The notes: a model not told the origin generated them from the letters alone. A DNA stretch of 64,000 nt from Novosphingobium album (ex Hu et al. 2023) (GCF_022832385.1 NZ_JALHLE010000005.1:124001-188000); one strand, 5' to 3'; counted from the first letter of the stretch, positions 1-8,203 are shown. Made by a program: numbers and translations.

Positions 1-29
1 CCTCCTCCCGTTCCGGATCGAGCGGTGCC

Positions 30-1277
30 ATGCTCGCGCTCAGCAGCGCTGCGGCGTTCGGTGCCTATTTCGCCATGTACGCGTTCCGCAAACCTTTTGC
101 GGCTGCGACCTTCGCGGATCATGCGGGCTGGCTGAGCGCCACCGACTACAAGACGGCCCTGCTGATTGCGCAAGTGCTGGGCTATGCCCTGTCCAAGCTG
201 ATCGGCATCCGCGTGATCGCCGAATTCGGCCGTTCTGGCCGGGCGCTGGCGATTCTGGCGCTGATCGGCACATCGTGGCTGGCGCTGATCGCCTTTGCCC
301 TTGTTGCGGCGCCCTGGAACGTGGCCTGCCTGTTCTTCAACGGGCTGCCTCTGGGCATGATCTGGGGGCTGGTGTTCAGCTATATCGAAGGCCGCCGCGC
401 GTCGGAGGCCATGGGCGCGATACTCTGCGCCAGTTTCATCCTCTCCTCCGGCGTCGTCAAATCGGTGGCCGTGCTGGTCATGGATCAAGGCGTCAGCGAA
501 TTCTGGATGCCCGCCGTCACCGGCGCCCTGTTCGTGCCGCTTCTGCTCATTTGCCTCTGGCAGCTTGAACGCCTGCCTCCCCCCGATGCACGGGACGAGG
601 ATGAACGGACATCGCGCGTGCCGATGCTCAGCAAGGACCGCGCGCAATTCCTGCGCACGCATGGCGTGGCAATGATCCTGCTCGTTTCCGGCTATGTGCT
701 GCTCACCGCCATCCGCGATTTCCGGGACAACTTCGCCGCCGAACTCTGGACCGCCATGGGCTATGGCGGCACTGCCTCGGTCTTTTCCGAGAGCGAACTG
801 CCCGTGGCGGTCGCCGCGCTGCTGGTACTCGGCGCGCTGATGCTGATCCGCGACAACATGCGCGCGCTGCTGGCGATGCACGGTATCGTCTTTGCAGGCG
901 CCGTGCTGCTCGGCCTGTCGACGCTCGCGTTCCAGATGCACCTGATCGCGCCTCTGCCGTACATGATCCTGACCGGTGCGGGCCTCTATTTCGCCTACAC
1001 GCCGTTCAACGCCATGCTGTTCGACCGGATGATCGCCGCGATCGGACATGCCGGGAACGCCGGGTTCCTGATCTACATCGCGGACAGCTCGGGCTATGCC
1101 GGAAGCGTTGCGCTCCTGCTCTACCGAAGCCTTGGCCGCCCGAACATGAACTGGCTGCCCTTCTACATGGACGTGGCTTACGCGACCTCGATTGCCGTGG
1201 CCGTGTGCACGCTGCTCTCGGCGGCCTGGTTCGTCTTCCACGTCAATGTGCATCACGTCAGGACCGCCCGTGCATGA
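30..1277 (+). CDS. DUF5690 family membrane protein, probable phosphonate-linked transporter
   Basis: Polytopic inner-membrane protein of about 415 residues with ten or more hydrophobic segments spread over its whole length and a major-facilitator-like look. The conserved start region (AMYAFRKPFAAATF, about residues 13-27) and the central motif TAIRDFRDNFAAELW are what I recognise as DUF5690. It overlaps the next gene, an FAD oxidoreductase, and is two genes upstream of phnX, so uptake of 2-aminoethylphosphonate or a related organophosphonate is the natural guess; no substrate can be read from the sequence. The frame is open back to the window edge, so the true start may lie upstream of position 1. 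Family call fairly sure, transport role inferred from context. Confidence 0.75.
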   Translation: MLALSSAAAFGAYFAMYAFRKPFAAATFADHAGWLSATDYKTALLIAQVLGYALSKLIGIRVIAEFGRSGRALAILALIGTSWLALIAFALVAAPWNVACLFFNGLPLGMIWGLVFSYIEGRRASEAMGAILCASFILSSGVVKSVAVLVMDQGVSEFWMPAVTGALFVPLLLICLWQLERLPPPDARDEDERTSRVPMLSKDRAQFLRTHGVAMILLVSGYVLLTAIRDFRDNFAAELWTAMGYGGTASVFSESELPVAVAALLVLGALMLIRDNMRALLAMHGIVFAGAVLLGLSTLAFQMHLIAPLPYMILTGAGLYFAYTPFNAMLFDRMIAAIGHAGNAGFLIYIADSSGYAGSVALLLYRSLGRPNMNWLPFYMDVAYATSIAVAVCTLLSAAWFVFHVNVHHVRTARA

Positions 1278-2376
1278 TCTGATCATCGTGGGCGCAGGCA
1301 TTGTCGGCCTCGCCCACGCCTATGCCGCCGCCCGCCGGGGTATGGACGTTCTCGTGATTGACCGCGACGCGCAGGCCAATGGCGCCTCTGTGCGCAACTT
1401 CGGTTTCGTTACGGTCACGGGACAGGAACGCGGCAAGGTCTGGCGTCTGGCCCAGCGCAGTGCCGCGATCTGGCGCCAGATCGCGCCCGACGCAGGTATC
1501 GCCATCGAGCAGGAGGGGCTGTTCCTCGTCGCCCAGCGGCCCGAAGCCGCCGCCGTGATCGAAGCCTTTTCGCGCACCGAGATGGGCGAAGACTGCACGC
1601 TGCTCAGCGCGGCCGAAGCCCGAGCGCACTGCCCTCAGCTTACCGGCGAAGTTTCGGGCGCTCTGCTCAGCCGCGCGGACGTCCGCGTAGAATCGCGCAC
1701 GGCGATCCCTCTCCTGGCACGCTGGCTGGAGGAGGCGCACGGCGTCCGTTTCCAGCGGGGTGTGGCCGTCAATTCCGTGGCCACCGGCCTTGTCCGCCTG
1801 AGCGACGGTTCGTTCGTCAAGGGCGGCGAAATCGTGGTCTGCCCCGGCGACGACTGGGCCAGCCTGTTCCCGCGCGAATATACCACCGCGGGCGTCACGC
1901 GCTGCCAGCTCCAGATGTTGCGCCTAACGGCTCCCGGATGGCGACTTCCCGCCCCGGTAATGACCGATCTCAGCATGATCCGTTATCTCGGCTATTCCGC
2001 CCTCCCCGAAGCCGAAGCGTTGCGCTTGCGGCTTGAACGGGAATGCGCGGCCGAACTCGGCTATGGCATCCACCTGATCGCGGTGCAGAGCGCGGATGGC
2101 ACGCTCGTCGTCGGTGACAGCCATGTCTATGCCGCGACACCGCCGCCCTTCACATCCGAAGCGATCGACGCGGCCATGGTCGGCCAGTTCTCGGCCCTGT
2201 TCGGTGGTGCCCCGCCCGTGATCGAACGCTGGACCGGCACGTATGCCAGCGGGCCGCAGCACAGTTTCGTCCGCCGCCCGATGCCGGGCGTGCGCCTTGC
2301 CGTCGTCACCAGCGGCACCGGAGCCTCCACGGGCTTTGCGCTGGCGGAAGACGTGATTTCGCAACTCTACGAATAA
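1270..2376 (+). CDS. FAD-dependent amine oxidoreductase of the phosphonate cluster (TIGR03364-like)
   Basis: DAO-fold flavoprotein of 368 residues that begins with the dinucleotide-binding motif IIVGAGIVGLAHAYAAARRG. I place the start at the GTG at 1270, which puts the Rossmann motif at the N-terminus and overlaps the stop of the upstream gene; the longer frame from 1192 would run far into that gene. Family members sit beside phnX. The likely reaction is oxidative deamination or dealkylation of 2-aminoethylphosphonate or its N-alkyl derivatives to phosphonoacetaldehyde, the substrate of the next enzyme. No phnW transaminase is visible here, which fits this enzyme replacing it. The family is recognised from the sequence; the substrate is inferred from the gene order. 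Confidence 0.8.
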   Translation: MHDLIIVGAGIVGLAHAYAAARRGMDVLVIDRDAQANGASVRNFGFVTVTGQERGKVWRLAQRSAAIWRQIAPDAGIAIEQEGLFLVAQRPEAAAVIEAFSRTEMGEDCTLLSAAEARAHCPQLTGEVSGALLSRADVRVESRTAIPLLARWLEEAHGVRFQRGVAVNSVATGLVRLSDGSFVKGGEIVVCPGDDWASLFPREYTTAGVTRCQLQMLRLTAPGWRLPAPVMTDLSMIRYLGYSALPEAEALRLRLERECAAELGYGIHLIAVQSADGTLVVGDSHVYAATPPPFTSEAIDAAMVGQFSALFGGAPPVIERWTGTYASGPQHSFVRRPMPGVRLAVVTSGTGASTGFALAEDVISQLYE

Positions 2377-2391
2377 AAGGGGAAAAGACCC

Positions 2392-3177
2392 ATGCATCCC
2401 AACCTGAAAGCCGTCGTGTTCGACTGGGCCGGCACCATGATCGACTTCGGCAGCCGTGCGCCGGTGCTCGCGCTGTGCAACCTTTTCGCCGAACAGGGTG
2501 TGCCAATCACCGAGGCAGAGGCGCAGGAAGACATGGGCCGCGCCAAGCGCGATCACATCGCCCACATCCTCGCCAAGCCGCGTGTCGCCGCCGCCTGGCA
2601 GGAAGCGAAGGGCACCGCACCCACCGATACCGAGGCCGATACCCTGTTCGAAGCGATCGGCCCGGCCATGCGCAAGGCAGCCCGCGACTGCGCGAAGCTG
2701 ATCCCTGGCGCCGCAGAAGTCGCCCGCGACCTGCGCGCGGCAGGCGTCAAGATCGGCTCCTGCACCGGCTATTCGCGCGACATGATGGCCGACATCCTCC
2801 CCATGTCCGCCGAACAGGGTTATGATCCCGACTACTCCGTCTGCGCCGGGGAAACCGCCGAAGGCCGCCCTTCCCCACTCATGGCATGGAAGAACCTCGT
2901 CGAACTCGGTGCCTGGCCTGCATCGGCCTGTGTCAAGGTAGACGATACCGTGGTCGGCATTGCCGAGGGACTCGCGGCGGGCATGTGGACAGTGGGCGTA
3001 GCCGCCAGCGGCAATTCCGTCGGCCTGTCCGAAGAGGATTTTGCCGCGCTGGACGCGGCCGAACGTGAACGGAAGGTCGAAACGGCCCGTGCCCAGTTGC
3101 GCGAGGCCGGTGCCCACGTCGTGATTGACACGGTAGCAGACCTGCCCGACGCTCTGGCGAAACTTGACATCGGCTGA
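2392..3177 (+). CDS. phnX: phosphonoacetaldehyde hydrolase (phosphonatase)
   Basis: HAD-superfamily enzyme of 261 residues that cleaves the C-P bond of phosphonoacetaldehyde to acetaldehyde and phosphate. The nucleophile motif FDWAGT carries Asp11, and MGRAKRDHI carries Lys52, which corresponds to the Schiff-base lysine that distinguishes phosphonatases from other HAD enzymes. Later motifs include SCTGYSRDMM and KVDDTVVGIAEG, the acidic metal-binding loop. It starts 15 nt after the oxidoreductase gene with GGGGAAAAG as ribosome-binding site, so it is the third gene of the same transcript. Length is normal for the family. Confidence 0.93.
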   Translation: MHPNLKAVVFDWAGTMIDFGSRAPVLALCNLFAEQGVPITEAEAQEDMGRAKRDHIAHILAKPRVAAAWQEAKGTAPTDTEADTLFEAIGPAMRKAARDCAKLIPGAAEVARDLRAAGVKIGSCTGYSRDMMADILPMSAEQGYDPDYSVCAGETAEGRPSPLMAWKNLVELGAWPASACVKVDDTVVGIAEGLAAGMWTVGVAASGNSVGLSEEDFAALDAAERERKVETARAQLREAGAHVVIDTVADLPDALAKLDIG

Positions 3178-3192
3178 TCCGCGCGGTGGCGA

Positions 3193-3221
3193 TTGCCAAG
3201 CCGGTGCCCGCAAGCTAGGAC
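3193..3221 (+). promoter_or_regulatory. candidate promoter of tRNA-Arg
   Basis: TTGCCA at 3193-3198 and TAGGAC at 3216-3221 are separated by 17 nt and would start transcription just upstream of the tRNA at 3233. The -35 is close to the TTGACA-like box of alphaproteobacterial stable-RNA promoters; the -10 is a weak match. Read by eye only. Confidence 0.35.
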
Positions 3222-3232
3222 GCCCCTCGCAA

Positions 3233-3309
3233 GCGCCCGTAGCTCAGCAGGATAGAGCATCAGATTCCTAATCTGGGGGCCACAGGTTCGAATCCTGTCG
3301 GGCGCACCA
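3233..3309 (+). tRNA. tRNA-Arg (anticodon CCU)
   Basis: The sequence folds as a cloverleaf. The 7-bp acceptor stem is GCGCCCG (3233-3239) with CGGGCGC (3299-3305), the discriminator is A at 3306, and CCA (3307-3309) is encoded. The anticodon stem TCAGA/TCTGG encloses the loop TTCCTAA, giving anticodon CCU, which reads the AGG arginine codon. The T-loop region GGTTCGAATCC is canonical. AGG is rare in such GC-rich genomes. The 3' ends of tRNA genes are common integration sites, but no integrase or att duplication is visible nearby. Confidence 0.95.
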
Positions 3310-3346
3310 TTTCCTCGCAAATCATATCCCGCTGTCCGGCAGGGCT

Positions 3347-3868
3347 TCAGTTTGCCTTGTCCGGCGGAGTGATGGGGAATGGCAGGGGCATGACCGCGAT
3401 GCCCTCTTCAAGCAGCTCCTGTGCTTCGTCAGCCGTGGCCTGCCCGTGGATCGTCTCAACCTCGCGCTCGCCATAATGCATGGCGCGGGCGTCTTCGGCG
3501 AAGGATTCGCCGACATAGCGCGACTCCTTGAGTGCCTCGGCCTGCAATCGGGCAAGCTTGTGCATCAGCTCTACGGCTTGCGGCGGCAAAGGCACATTGG
3601 CCATCGGTGCACTCGGCGGAGCTGCCGATGCTTGAACCGCCGGCACGGCTTCCTCTGTCACCTCGCGGCGGGCAGCCTGTGCTTCGGCAAGTTGATTGCC
3701 CTTGCGGCCCAGCCGGGGCGCCTGCACGGCCTTGTGCACATCGGTCGAGCCGCAGGCAGGGCATGACAGAAAGCCCCTCTCCTGCTGGCGCGCAAAATCG
3801 TCAGAAGACTTGAACCAGCCCTCGAAGCGGTGCGGCCCGCTGCGGCATTCCAGATCGTAGACAATCAT
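3347..3868 (-). CDS. DUF1178 family protein
   Basis: Soluble protein of 173 residues. The N-terminal block is typical of DUF1178: a MIVYDLEC start, FEGWFKSSDDFARQQERG, then the CPACGS zinc-ribbon-like pair. The middle is Ala/Pro-rich and poorly ordered; the C-terminal third (RYVGESFAEDARAMHYGE) is again conserved. The function is unknown. It lies 7 nt downstream of the nitrilase-family gene and is the last member of a grxC-nit-DUF1178 operon, an order recurrent in alphaproteobacteria, which suggests a thiol or redox housekeeping role, although this is only inference. Confidence 0.88.
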   Translation of the reverse strand: MIVYDLECRSGPHRFEGWFKSSDDFARQQERGFLSCPACGSTDVHKAVQAPRLGRKGNQLAEAQAARREVTEEAVPAVQASAAPPSAPMANVPLPPQAVELMHKLARLQAEALKESRYVGESFAEDARAMHYGEREVETIHGQATADEAQELLEEGIAVMPLPFPITPPDKAN

Positions 3869-3875
3869 GTGGCGC

Positions 3876-4691
3876 CTATTTGGCGATCATGCGGCGGTTG
3901 GCAAGGCTGGGGAGCTGCGCCCGCACTTCAGCGATACGCGCCAGATCGATCTCCGCGTAGCCAAGGCCCGCGGACTCGCCGCCCAAATCGAGCAGCACTT
4001 CGCCCCAGGGATCGATCGCCAGCGAATGGCCATAAGTCTCGCGCCCGTCCTCATGCTTCCCGACTTGCGCGGCGCACAGGACATAGGCGCTGGCCTCGAC
4101 AGCGCGGGCGCGCTGCAGCAGGTGCCAGTGTGCCTTGCCGGTCGGCACGGTGAACGCCGCAGGGATGGCAATGACATCGCATTGCGCCTGCCCAAGTGCT
4201 TCGAACAGCGCCGGGAAGCGGACGTCATAGCAAATCGCCAACCCGAGACGGCCGACCGGTGTTTCCACCGTCACCACGGTATCGCCCGCGGCATAGGCAT
4301 TGGATTCGCGCCATGTTTCACCGGTCGCGAGATCCACGTCGAACATATGGATCTTGTCGTACCGGGCCCGGATCTCGCCCTTGTCATCGATCACGAAGGC
4401 GCGGTTGGCCCATTTGCCGTCTTCGCGCGCGATCGCCAGCGATCCCAGATGCACCCAGACCCCTTCGCGTACGGCCGCTTCGCGTACCGCGGCCAGAACC
4501 ACGTCATCCGCTTCGCTGCAGATCGATTCCTTCGCCCGGTCGCGCTTGCGGTCGAGCAGACCGCTCATTTCCGGCGTGAAGAGCATGGCCGCGCCTTTCG
4601 CGCGCGCATCCGCCATGGCCTGGACGATCACGGCGGCATTGGCCGCCGGATCGATGCCCGTGGTCATTTGCAGGATTGCAGCAATCGCCAT
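3876..4691 (-). CDS. carbon-nitrogen hydrolase (Nit1/Nit2-like amidase)
   Basis: Nitrilase-superfamily amidase of 271 residues. The catalytic triad is visible: Glu41 in FTPEMSG, Lys113 in YDKIHMFDVD and Cys154 in LAICYDVRFP. The motif spacing matches bacterial Nit1/Nit2 enzymes, which hydrolyse deaminated glutathione or omega-amides such as alpha-ketoglutaramate. Which of the two applies cannot be decided from the sequence; the neighbouring glutaredoxin gene slightly favours the deaminated-glutathione repair role. I start at the ATG at 4691, 4 nt after the grxC stop, rather than the longer frame that would run through grxC. Operon with grxC and the DUF1178 gene. Confidence 0.88.
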   Translation of the reverse strand: MAIAAILQMTTGIDPAANAAVIVQAMADARAKGAAMLFTPEMSGLLDRKRDRAKESICSEADDVVLAAVREAAVREGVWVHLGSLAIAREDGKWANRAFVIDDKGEIRARYDKIHMFDVDLATGETWRESNAYAAGDTVVTVETPVGRLGLAICYDVRFPALFEALGQAQCDVIAIPAAFTVPTGKAHWHLLQRARAVEASAYVLCAAQVGKHEDGRETYGHSLAIDPWGEVLLDLGGESAGLGYAEIDLARIAEVRAQLPSLANRRMIAK

Positions 4692-4695
4692 CGTC

Positions 4696-4959
4696 TCAGA
4701 GCCCCAGAACGGGATCGAGCTGTCCTTGCCGGTCGAGCGCGTTGATATCGTCGAAACCACCATAGGGCTTATCGCCGATCAAAACCTGCGGCACGGTGCG
4801 GGCACCCGGCACACGGTCCTGCATTTCGGCCTTCTTCGGGCCACCCATGGTTATGTCGTATTCCTCGTAAGCCACGCCCTTGCGGTCCAGCAGCGCCTTG
4901 GCGGCGACGCAGTAGGGGCATCCCCACTTGGTGTAGATTTCGACCTTGGGCTGGCTCAT
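4696..4959 (-). CDS. grxC: glutaredoxin 3
   Basis: Glutaredoxin of 87 residues with the dithiol active site CPYC (Cys14, Cys17), the cis-proline motif TVPQVLIGD and the glycine motif GGFDDI that binds glutathione. Class-1 dithiol glutaredoxins reduce protein disulfides and glutathionylated proteins with glutathione as donor. It is the first gene of a three-gene leftward operon and lies divergent from the heat-shock gene at 5121, with the start sites about 160 nt apart. Confidence 0.95.
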   Translation of the reverse strand: MSQPKVEIYTKWGCPYCVAAKALLDRKGVAYEEYDITMGGPKKAEMQDRVPGARTVPQVLIGDKPYGGFDDINALDRQGQLDPVLGL

Positions 4960-4991
4960 CGGCGGGTTCCTTCCTTACGCGTCTCGCGACC

Positions 4992-5019
4992 CTTGAAACG
5001 GCGGGCCGCTATCATATCT
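4992..5019 (+). promoter_or_regulatory. candidate RpoH (sigma-32) promoter of the small heat-shock gene
   Basis: CTTG at 4992-4995 (inside CCCTTGAAA) is followed after 17 nt by CATATCT at 5013-5019. This is close to the alphaproteobacterial heat-shock promoter pattern CTTG-N17-CYTATNT. The predicted start near 5026 gives an untranslated leader of about 95 nt, the right size for the thermometer below. Seen by eye, not mapped. Confidence 0.6.
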
Positions 5020-5025
5020 TGGGTA

Positions 5026-5120
5026 GCGTGTCATGGCCCGCAACGGGGATGGCTCATTCACGGGGCGCCGGTTTTCCGGGCTCCGCCAACACGAAGATTG
5101 CTCATTGGAGGATTTTTGTC
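5026..5120 (+). promoter_or_regulatory. ROSE-type RNA thermometer in the leader of the hsp20 gene
   Basis: The leader ends with ATTGCTCATTGGAGGATTTT (5096-5115). This is the hallmark of the 3' hairpin of ROSE elements, where a UUGCU segment pairs imperfectly with the GGAGG ribosome-binding site, leaving a G-G and a U-U mismatch that melt as temperature rises. An upstream stem can form between GGCG near 5063 and CGCC near 5084. The location, directly before a small heat-shock gene of an alphaproteobacterium, is the classic ROSE context. Hairpin boundaries are approximate. Confidence 0.7.
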
Positions 5121-5591
5121 ATGAACCGTATCGATTTTTCGCCCTATCGCCGCACCATGGTCGGGTTCGACCGCCTGTTCGACATGATCGAGAACCAGGG
5201 CCGCGCGAATACAGGCGACAAGTACCCACCCTTCAACATCGAACGCCGCGGCCAGGATGCCTACCGCATCACGCTGGCCGTCGCTGGGTTCAAGCCAGCC
5301 GACATCGACATTACCGCGCAGGCCAACCTGCTGATCGTCAAGGGCAACAAGCCCGAGGAAGCCTCTGACGGCGAATTCCTCCACGTCGGCATCGCCCAGC
5401 GCGGATTCGAGCGCCGCTTCGAACTGGCCGACTACGTGCGCGTCGACGCCGCCGATCTTGCCGACGGCCTGCTGATCATCGATCTCGTGCGCGAAGTACC
5501 CGAAGCGATGAAGCCGAAGAAGATCGCGATTGGTGGCAATACGCTAACCGTGATCGATAACAGCGCTGGCGAGGACACGGTCGCAGCCTGA
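5121..5591 (+). CDS. small heat-shock protein (Hsp20/IbpA family)
   Basis: ATP-independent holdase of 156 residues. The alpha-crystallin domain runs from about residue 33 to 125 (YPPFNIERRGQDAYRITLAV to the GLLIIDLVREVPE strand), after a short N-terminal arm NRIDFSPYRRTMVGFDRLFD typical of rhizobial class A/IbpA proteins. The C-terminal tail has KPKKIAIG in place of a strict I-x-I anchor. The start at 5121 is fixed by GGAGG at 5107-5111; the longer frame would consume the thermometer. It is followed by an intrinsic terminator and is therefore monocistronic. Expression is probably controlled twice: by RpoH and by the ROSE leader. Confidence 0.92.
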   Translation: MNRIDFSPYRRTMVGFDRLFDMIENQGRANTGDKYPPFNIERRGQDAYRITLAVAGFKPADIDITAQANLLIVKGNKPEEASDGEFLHVGIAQRGFERRFELADYVRVDAADLADGLLIIDLVREVPEAMKPKKIAIGGNTLTVIDNSAGEDTVAA

Positions 5592-5625
5592 CTTCCCTGA
5601 AAATCGCAAATTTTCAATTTCTTGA

Positions 5626-5660
5626 AAAAGGCGGCTCAGATAACCGGGCCGCCTTTTTTG
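5626..5660 (+). terminator. intrinsic terminator of the hsp20 gene
   Basis: GGCGGC at 5630-5635 pairs with GCCGCC at 5648-5653, followed directly by a run of six T. A-rich sequence precedes it. Confidence 0.88.
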
Positions 5661-5788
5661 TGTTTCTTACCCTCGCGTAAACCAAATGCCGAGAGGCCTC
5701 AGTAAAACCCACTAACCGTTTCATACCAAAGGACATTCGGTATTTCCCCTTATACGACTTAAGTCGCCCCCAACCTGAGCCGGTTACA

Positions 5789-5820
5789 CAAACTCCTGCA
5801 TTCCGCCCCCCAGGAGTTTG
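5789..5820 (+). promoter_or_regulatory. perfect hairpin covering the ribosome-binding site of the chemoreceptor gene
   Basis: CAAACTCCTG at 5789-5798 is the exact reverse complement of CAGGAGTTTG at 5811-5820, with a 12-nt loop. The right arm contains AGGAG, the only good Shine-Dalgarno sequence for the ATG at 5829. The hairpin would therefore mask ribosome entry, suggesting translational control. No T-run follows, so it is not an ordinary terminator. Confidence 0.5.
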
Positions 5821-5828
5821 ATAAGCTC

Positions 5829-7703
5829 ATGACACGTTTGAAGATCGCCCACCGGCTGGTGCTCGCCTTCAGCCTCTTGCTTGCCATCGTGGCGGGTCTC
5901 GGGGTTTTTGCGATCCGCCAGATCGGTGAAGTCAACGCCCTGACCAGCGAACTGACCACCGATTCGCTGCCTGCCGCGCAGGCCCTCGGTGATCTTCACG
6001 CCTATGCGTCGCAATACCGGATTCATCAGGACGACACCCTGAAAGCCGCCGGCACGCCCGCGTGGGACCGTCAGAACAAGGTGCTCCGCAATTCCGGGGC
6101 CGTCATTGATCAAGTTCTCGAGGACTACGGTTCGCACATCCACAAGAAGGAACAGCTGGCCGCCCTTGATCAGGTCCGCCAGGACTGGAAGGCCTATGTG
6201 GCGCAGAACGATACGATCCTGAACATCGCCCAGACAGACACTGCCGCCGCGCGCGACATGTACGAAGGCGAAGGACTCGACGGCTTCTACAACATGGAAG
6301 ACCATCTGCTCACGCTGGTCGACCTCAACTCCAAGGCCGCCGAAGAATCCGGCAAGCGTGGCGAAACGATCTATGCCAAGGCGCATGAAGTCGTCACTGC
6401 CACCGCGCTGGGCGGTCTGGTCGTCGCCGTCGTTCTCCTGATCTTCATGATGCGCTCGGTCGCCCGCCCGGTAAAACTGCTCGACGCCACCGTTCGCCGC
6501 CTGATCGACGGCGACACCAGCGTCGTGATCCCCGGTGTCGGACGCAAGGACGAACTGGGCAGTCTCGCCCGCGCACTCGAGCGTTTCCAGGGACTGGCCC
6601 GCGCCGACCAGGAACGCGCACACGAAGAGCAGGAACGCGCCCGCGATCTGCAGCGCACGGTCGAAGCCATCGGCAATGGCCTTGCCCAGCTTGCCGAGGG
6701 TGATCTGACGAACCGCCTCGCGGAAGCCGGCGAAGGCGCCCTCGCCCGCCTGCCCGTGGACTACAACCTCGCCGTTGCCCGCCTGTCCGAGACGATGCAG
6801 CAGCTTGTCGATGGCTGTAACTCGATCCGCGTCGGTACCGACGAAATCGCGGCCGCAACTTCCGACCTTGCCGGCCGCACCGAGCAGCAGGCCAGCTCGC
6901 TGGCCGACACCTCGCGCACGCTCAGCGAATTCACCAGCGTCGTTCAGGTCACGGCAGACAATGCCCGCCAGACCAGCACGCGCCTGATCGTGGCCCGCGA
7001 AACCGCAACCAAGGTCGAAGGCATTGCTCACGACGCTGTCGACGCCATGCGGGGAATCGAGACGACCTCTCGCGAAATGGCCGCGATCATCAACGTCATC
7101 GACGGTATCGCATTCCAGACCAATCTTCTCGCGCTCAACGCCGGCGTCGAGGCGGCACGCGCCGGTGAAGCCGGCAAGGGCTTCGCGGTCGTTGCCACCG
7201 AAGTGCGTGCGCTGGCGCAGCGCTCGGCCGATGCTGCCAACGATATCCGCAAGCTGATCGATCGCAGCACCAAGCAGGTCGGCGACGGCGTGTCGCTCGT
7301 GGAAAGCAGCGGCGACGCCCTGCGGCAGATTGTCGGCGAAGTCGCGGCCGTTGCGAACCTGGTCGAAGAGATCGCCGGAGCTGCCGAGAAGCAGGCTGAA
7401 GGCATTACCGAGATTTCGACCATGGTCGCCGGCATGGACACCTTCACCCAGCAAAACGCCGCGATGGTGGAGGAAAGCTCGGCAGGCAGCCGCAACCTCT
7501 CGAACGAAACCCAGCACCTCATGCAGCAGATGGCGGCATTCCGCCTCGGCGACGGTCATGCGGCGCTGTCGTTCACGACCTCGGCCGAACACCGCCTGCC
7601 CGCCAACGAAGAGCCGGTGAAGGAAGAGCCTGCACGGCCCATGGCGATGCCCGCTGTCGCAGGTGCCAATGCCCTCGCCCTCGACGACTGGAGCGAATTC
7701 TGA
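5829..7703 (+). CDS. methyl-accepting chemotaxis protein
   Basis: Transmembrane chemoreceptor of 624 residues. TM1 is at about residues 10-30, an all-helical periplasmic domain follows, TM2 is at 188-208 and a HAMP domain at about 209-262. The cytoplasmic signalling hairpin has the conserved tip [20 protein letters not shown] near residue 430. The protein ends in DDWSEF, a variant of the NWETF-type pentapeptide tether for CheR/CheB, so adaptation by methylation is likely. The ligand is unknown. No che genes are adjacent; it is an orphan receptor. A second receptor at 57032 has the same C-terminal hexapeptide. The ribosome-binding site is inside a hairpin (5789-5820). Confidence 0.93.
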   Translation: MTRLKIAHRLVLAFSLLLAIVAGLGVFAIRQIGEVNALTSELTTDSLPAAQALGDLHAYASQYRIHQDDTLKAAGTPAWDRQNKVLRNSGAVIDQVLEDYGSHIHKKEQLAALDQVRQDWKAYVAQNDTILNIAQTDTAAARDMYEGEGLDGFYNMEDHLLTLVDLNSKAAEESGKRGETIYAKAHEVVTATALGGLVVAVVLLIFMMRSVARPVKLLDATVRRLIDGDTSVVIPGVGRKDELGSLARALERFQGLARADQERAHEEQERARDLQRTVEAIGNGLAQLAEGDLTNRLAEAGEGALARLPVDYNLAVARLSETMQQLVDGCNSIRVGTDEIAAATSDLAGRTEQQASSLADTSRTLSEFTSVVQVTADNARQTSTRLIVARETATKVEGIAHDAVDAMRGIETTSREMAAIINVIDGIAFQTNLLALNAGVEAARAGEAGKGFAVVATEVRALAQRSADAANDIRKLIDRSTKQVGDGVSLVESSGDALRQIVGEVAAVANLVEEIAGAAEKQAEGITEISTMVAGMDTFTQQNAAMVEESSAGSRNLSNETQHLMQQMAAFRLGDGHAALSFTTSAEHRLPANEEPVKEEPARPMAMPAVAGANALALDDWSEF

Positions 7704-7772
7704 AGTTTGAAGTGAGTGCCCCCAGGGCCGACCGGCACAAACCCGGCGTCCCATCGGAAATGGAGACTGAGT

Positions 7773-8111
7773 GTGAAGACTATCCTGAAAATTTCCGCCG
7801 CGCTTTCCGTGCTGGCCCTGAGCGTGAACCCGGCCTTCGCCGATGACTGGCTCAACACCGTGAAGCGCACCGTTGCATCCAAGCAGAGCTATCCGCGCAC
7901 GGCGCAGATGCGCGGCGAGGAAGGCACTGCCAAGGTGAAGGTCTACATCTCGGCTTCCGGCCAGATCCAGAAGGCCGAACTGGCCGAATCGTCGGGCTCC
8001 ACTGCACTCGACAAGGAAGCCGTCGCCGTGATGTCGCGCGTCGGCAACCTCCCGGCCCCGCCGGCCGGCACCAGCTCGGTGGTCCTGCCGCTGACCTGGA
8101 AGCTCATCTGA
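7773..8111 (+). CDS. periplasmic TonB C-terminal domain protein
   Basis: Small exported protein of 112 residues. The GTG at 7773, with TGGAGACTG upstream, is the best start and gives a clean signal peptide (VKTILKISAALSVLALSVNP, cleavage after AFA). The rest is a single TonB-C-like fold: YPRTAQMRGEEGTAKVKVYI, then GQIQKAELAESSGSTALDKEAV. Unlike true TonB it has no membrane anchor and no proline-rich periplasmic spacer, so it cannot itself link ExbBD to outer-membrane receptors. It follows the chemoreceptor gene by 69 nt and may be co-transcribed. The function is unknown; interaction with TonB boxes is one possibility. Confidence 0.75.
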   Translation: MKTILKISAALSVLALSVNPAFADDWLNTVKRTVASKQSYPRTAQMRGEEGTAKVKVYISASGQIQKAELAESSGSTALDKEAVAVMSRVGNLPAPPAGTSSVVLPLTWKLI

Positions 8112-8148
8112 TTTGCCGCCGGCGCGCTGCGGCGCGCCAGCGGACAGG

Positions 8149-8182
8149 CCAAGGGCCGGCTCCCCGGGGAGCCGGCCCTTGG
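8149..8182 (+). terminator. bidirectional terminator hairpin between the TonB-C gene and pyrG
   Basis: A perfect palindrome of 34 nt spans 8149-8182 (arms CCAAGGGCCGGCTCC and GGAGCCGGCCCTTGG) and sits between two convergent genes. Sequence after it on the + strand is only moderately T-rich (TCTTTC), so the hairpin strength must do most of the work. Confidence 0.7.
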
Positions 8183-8203
8183 TCTTTCAATACCACCAGA
8201 TGG

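Noticed and set aside
3233..3309. tRNA-Arg as attachment site of an integrated element
   Set aside because: No integrase, no direct repeat of the tRNA 3' end and no change of gene character on either side.
5784..7754. 656-codon leftward open frame across the first chemoreceptor
   Set aside because: Antisense to a complete receptor with all expected domains; Gly/Arg/Asp-rich composition.
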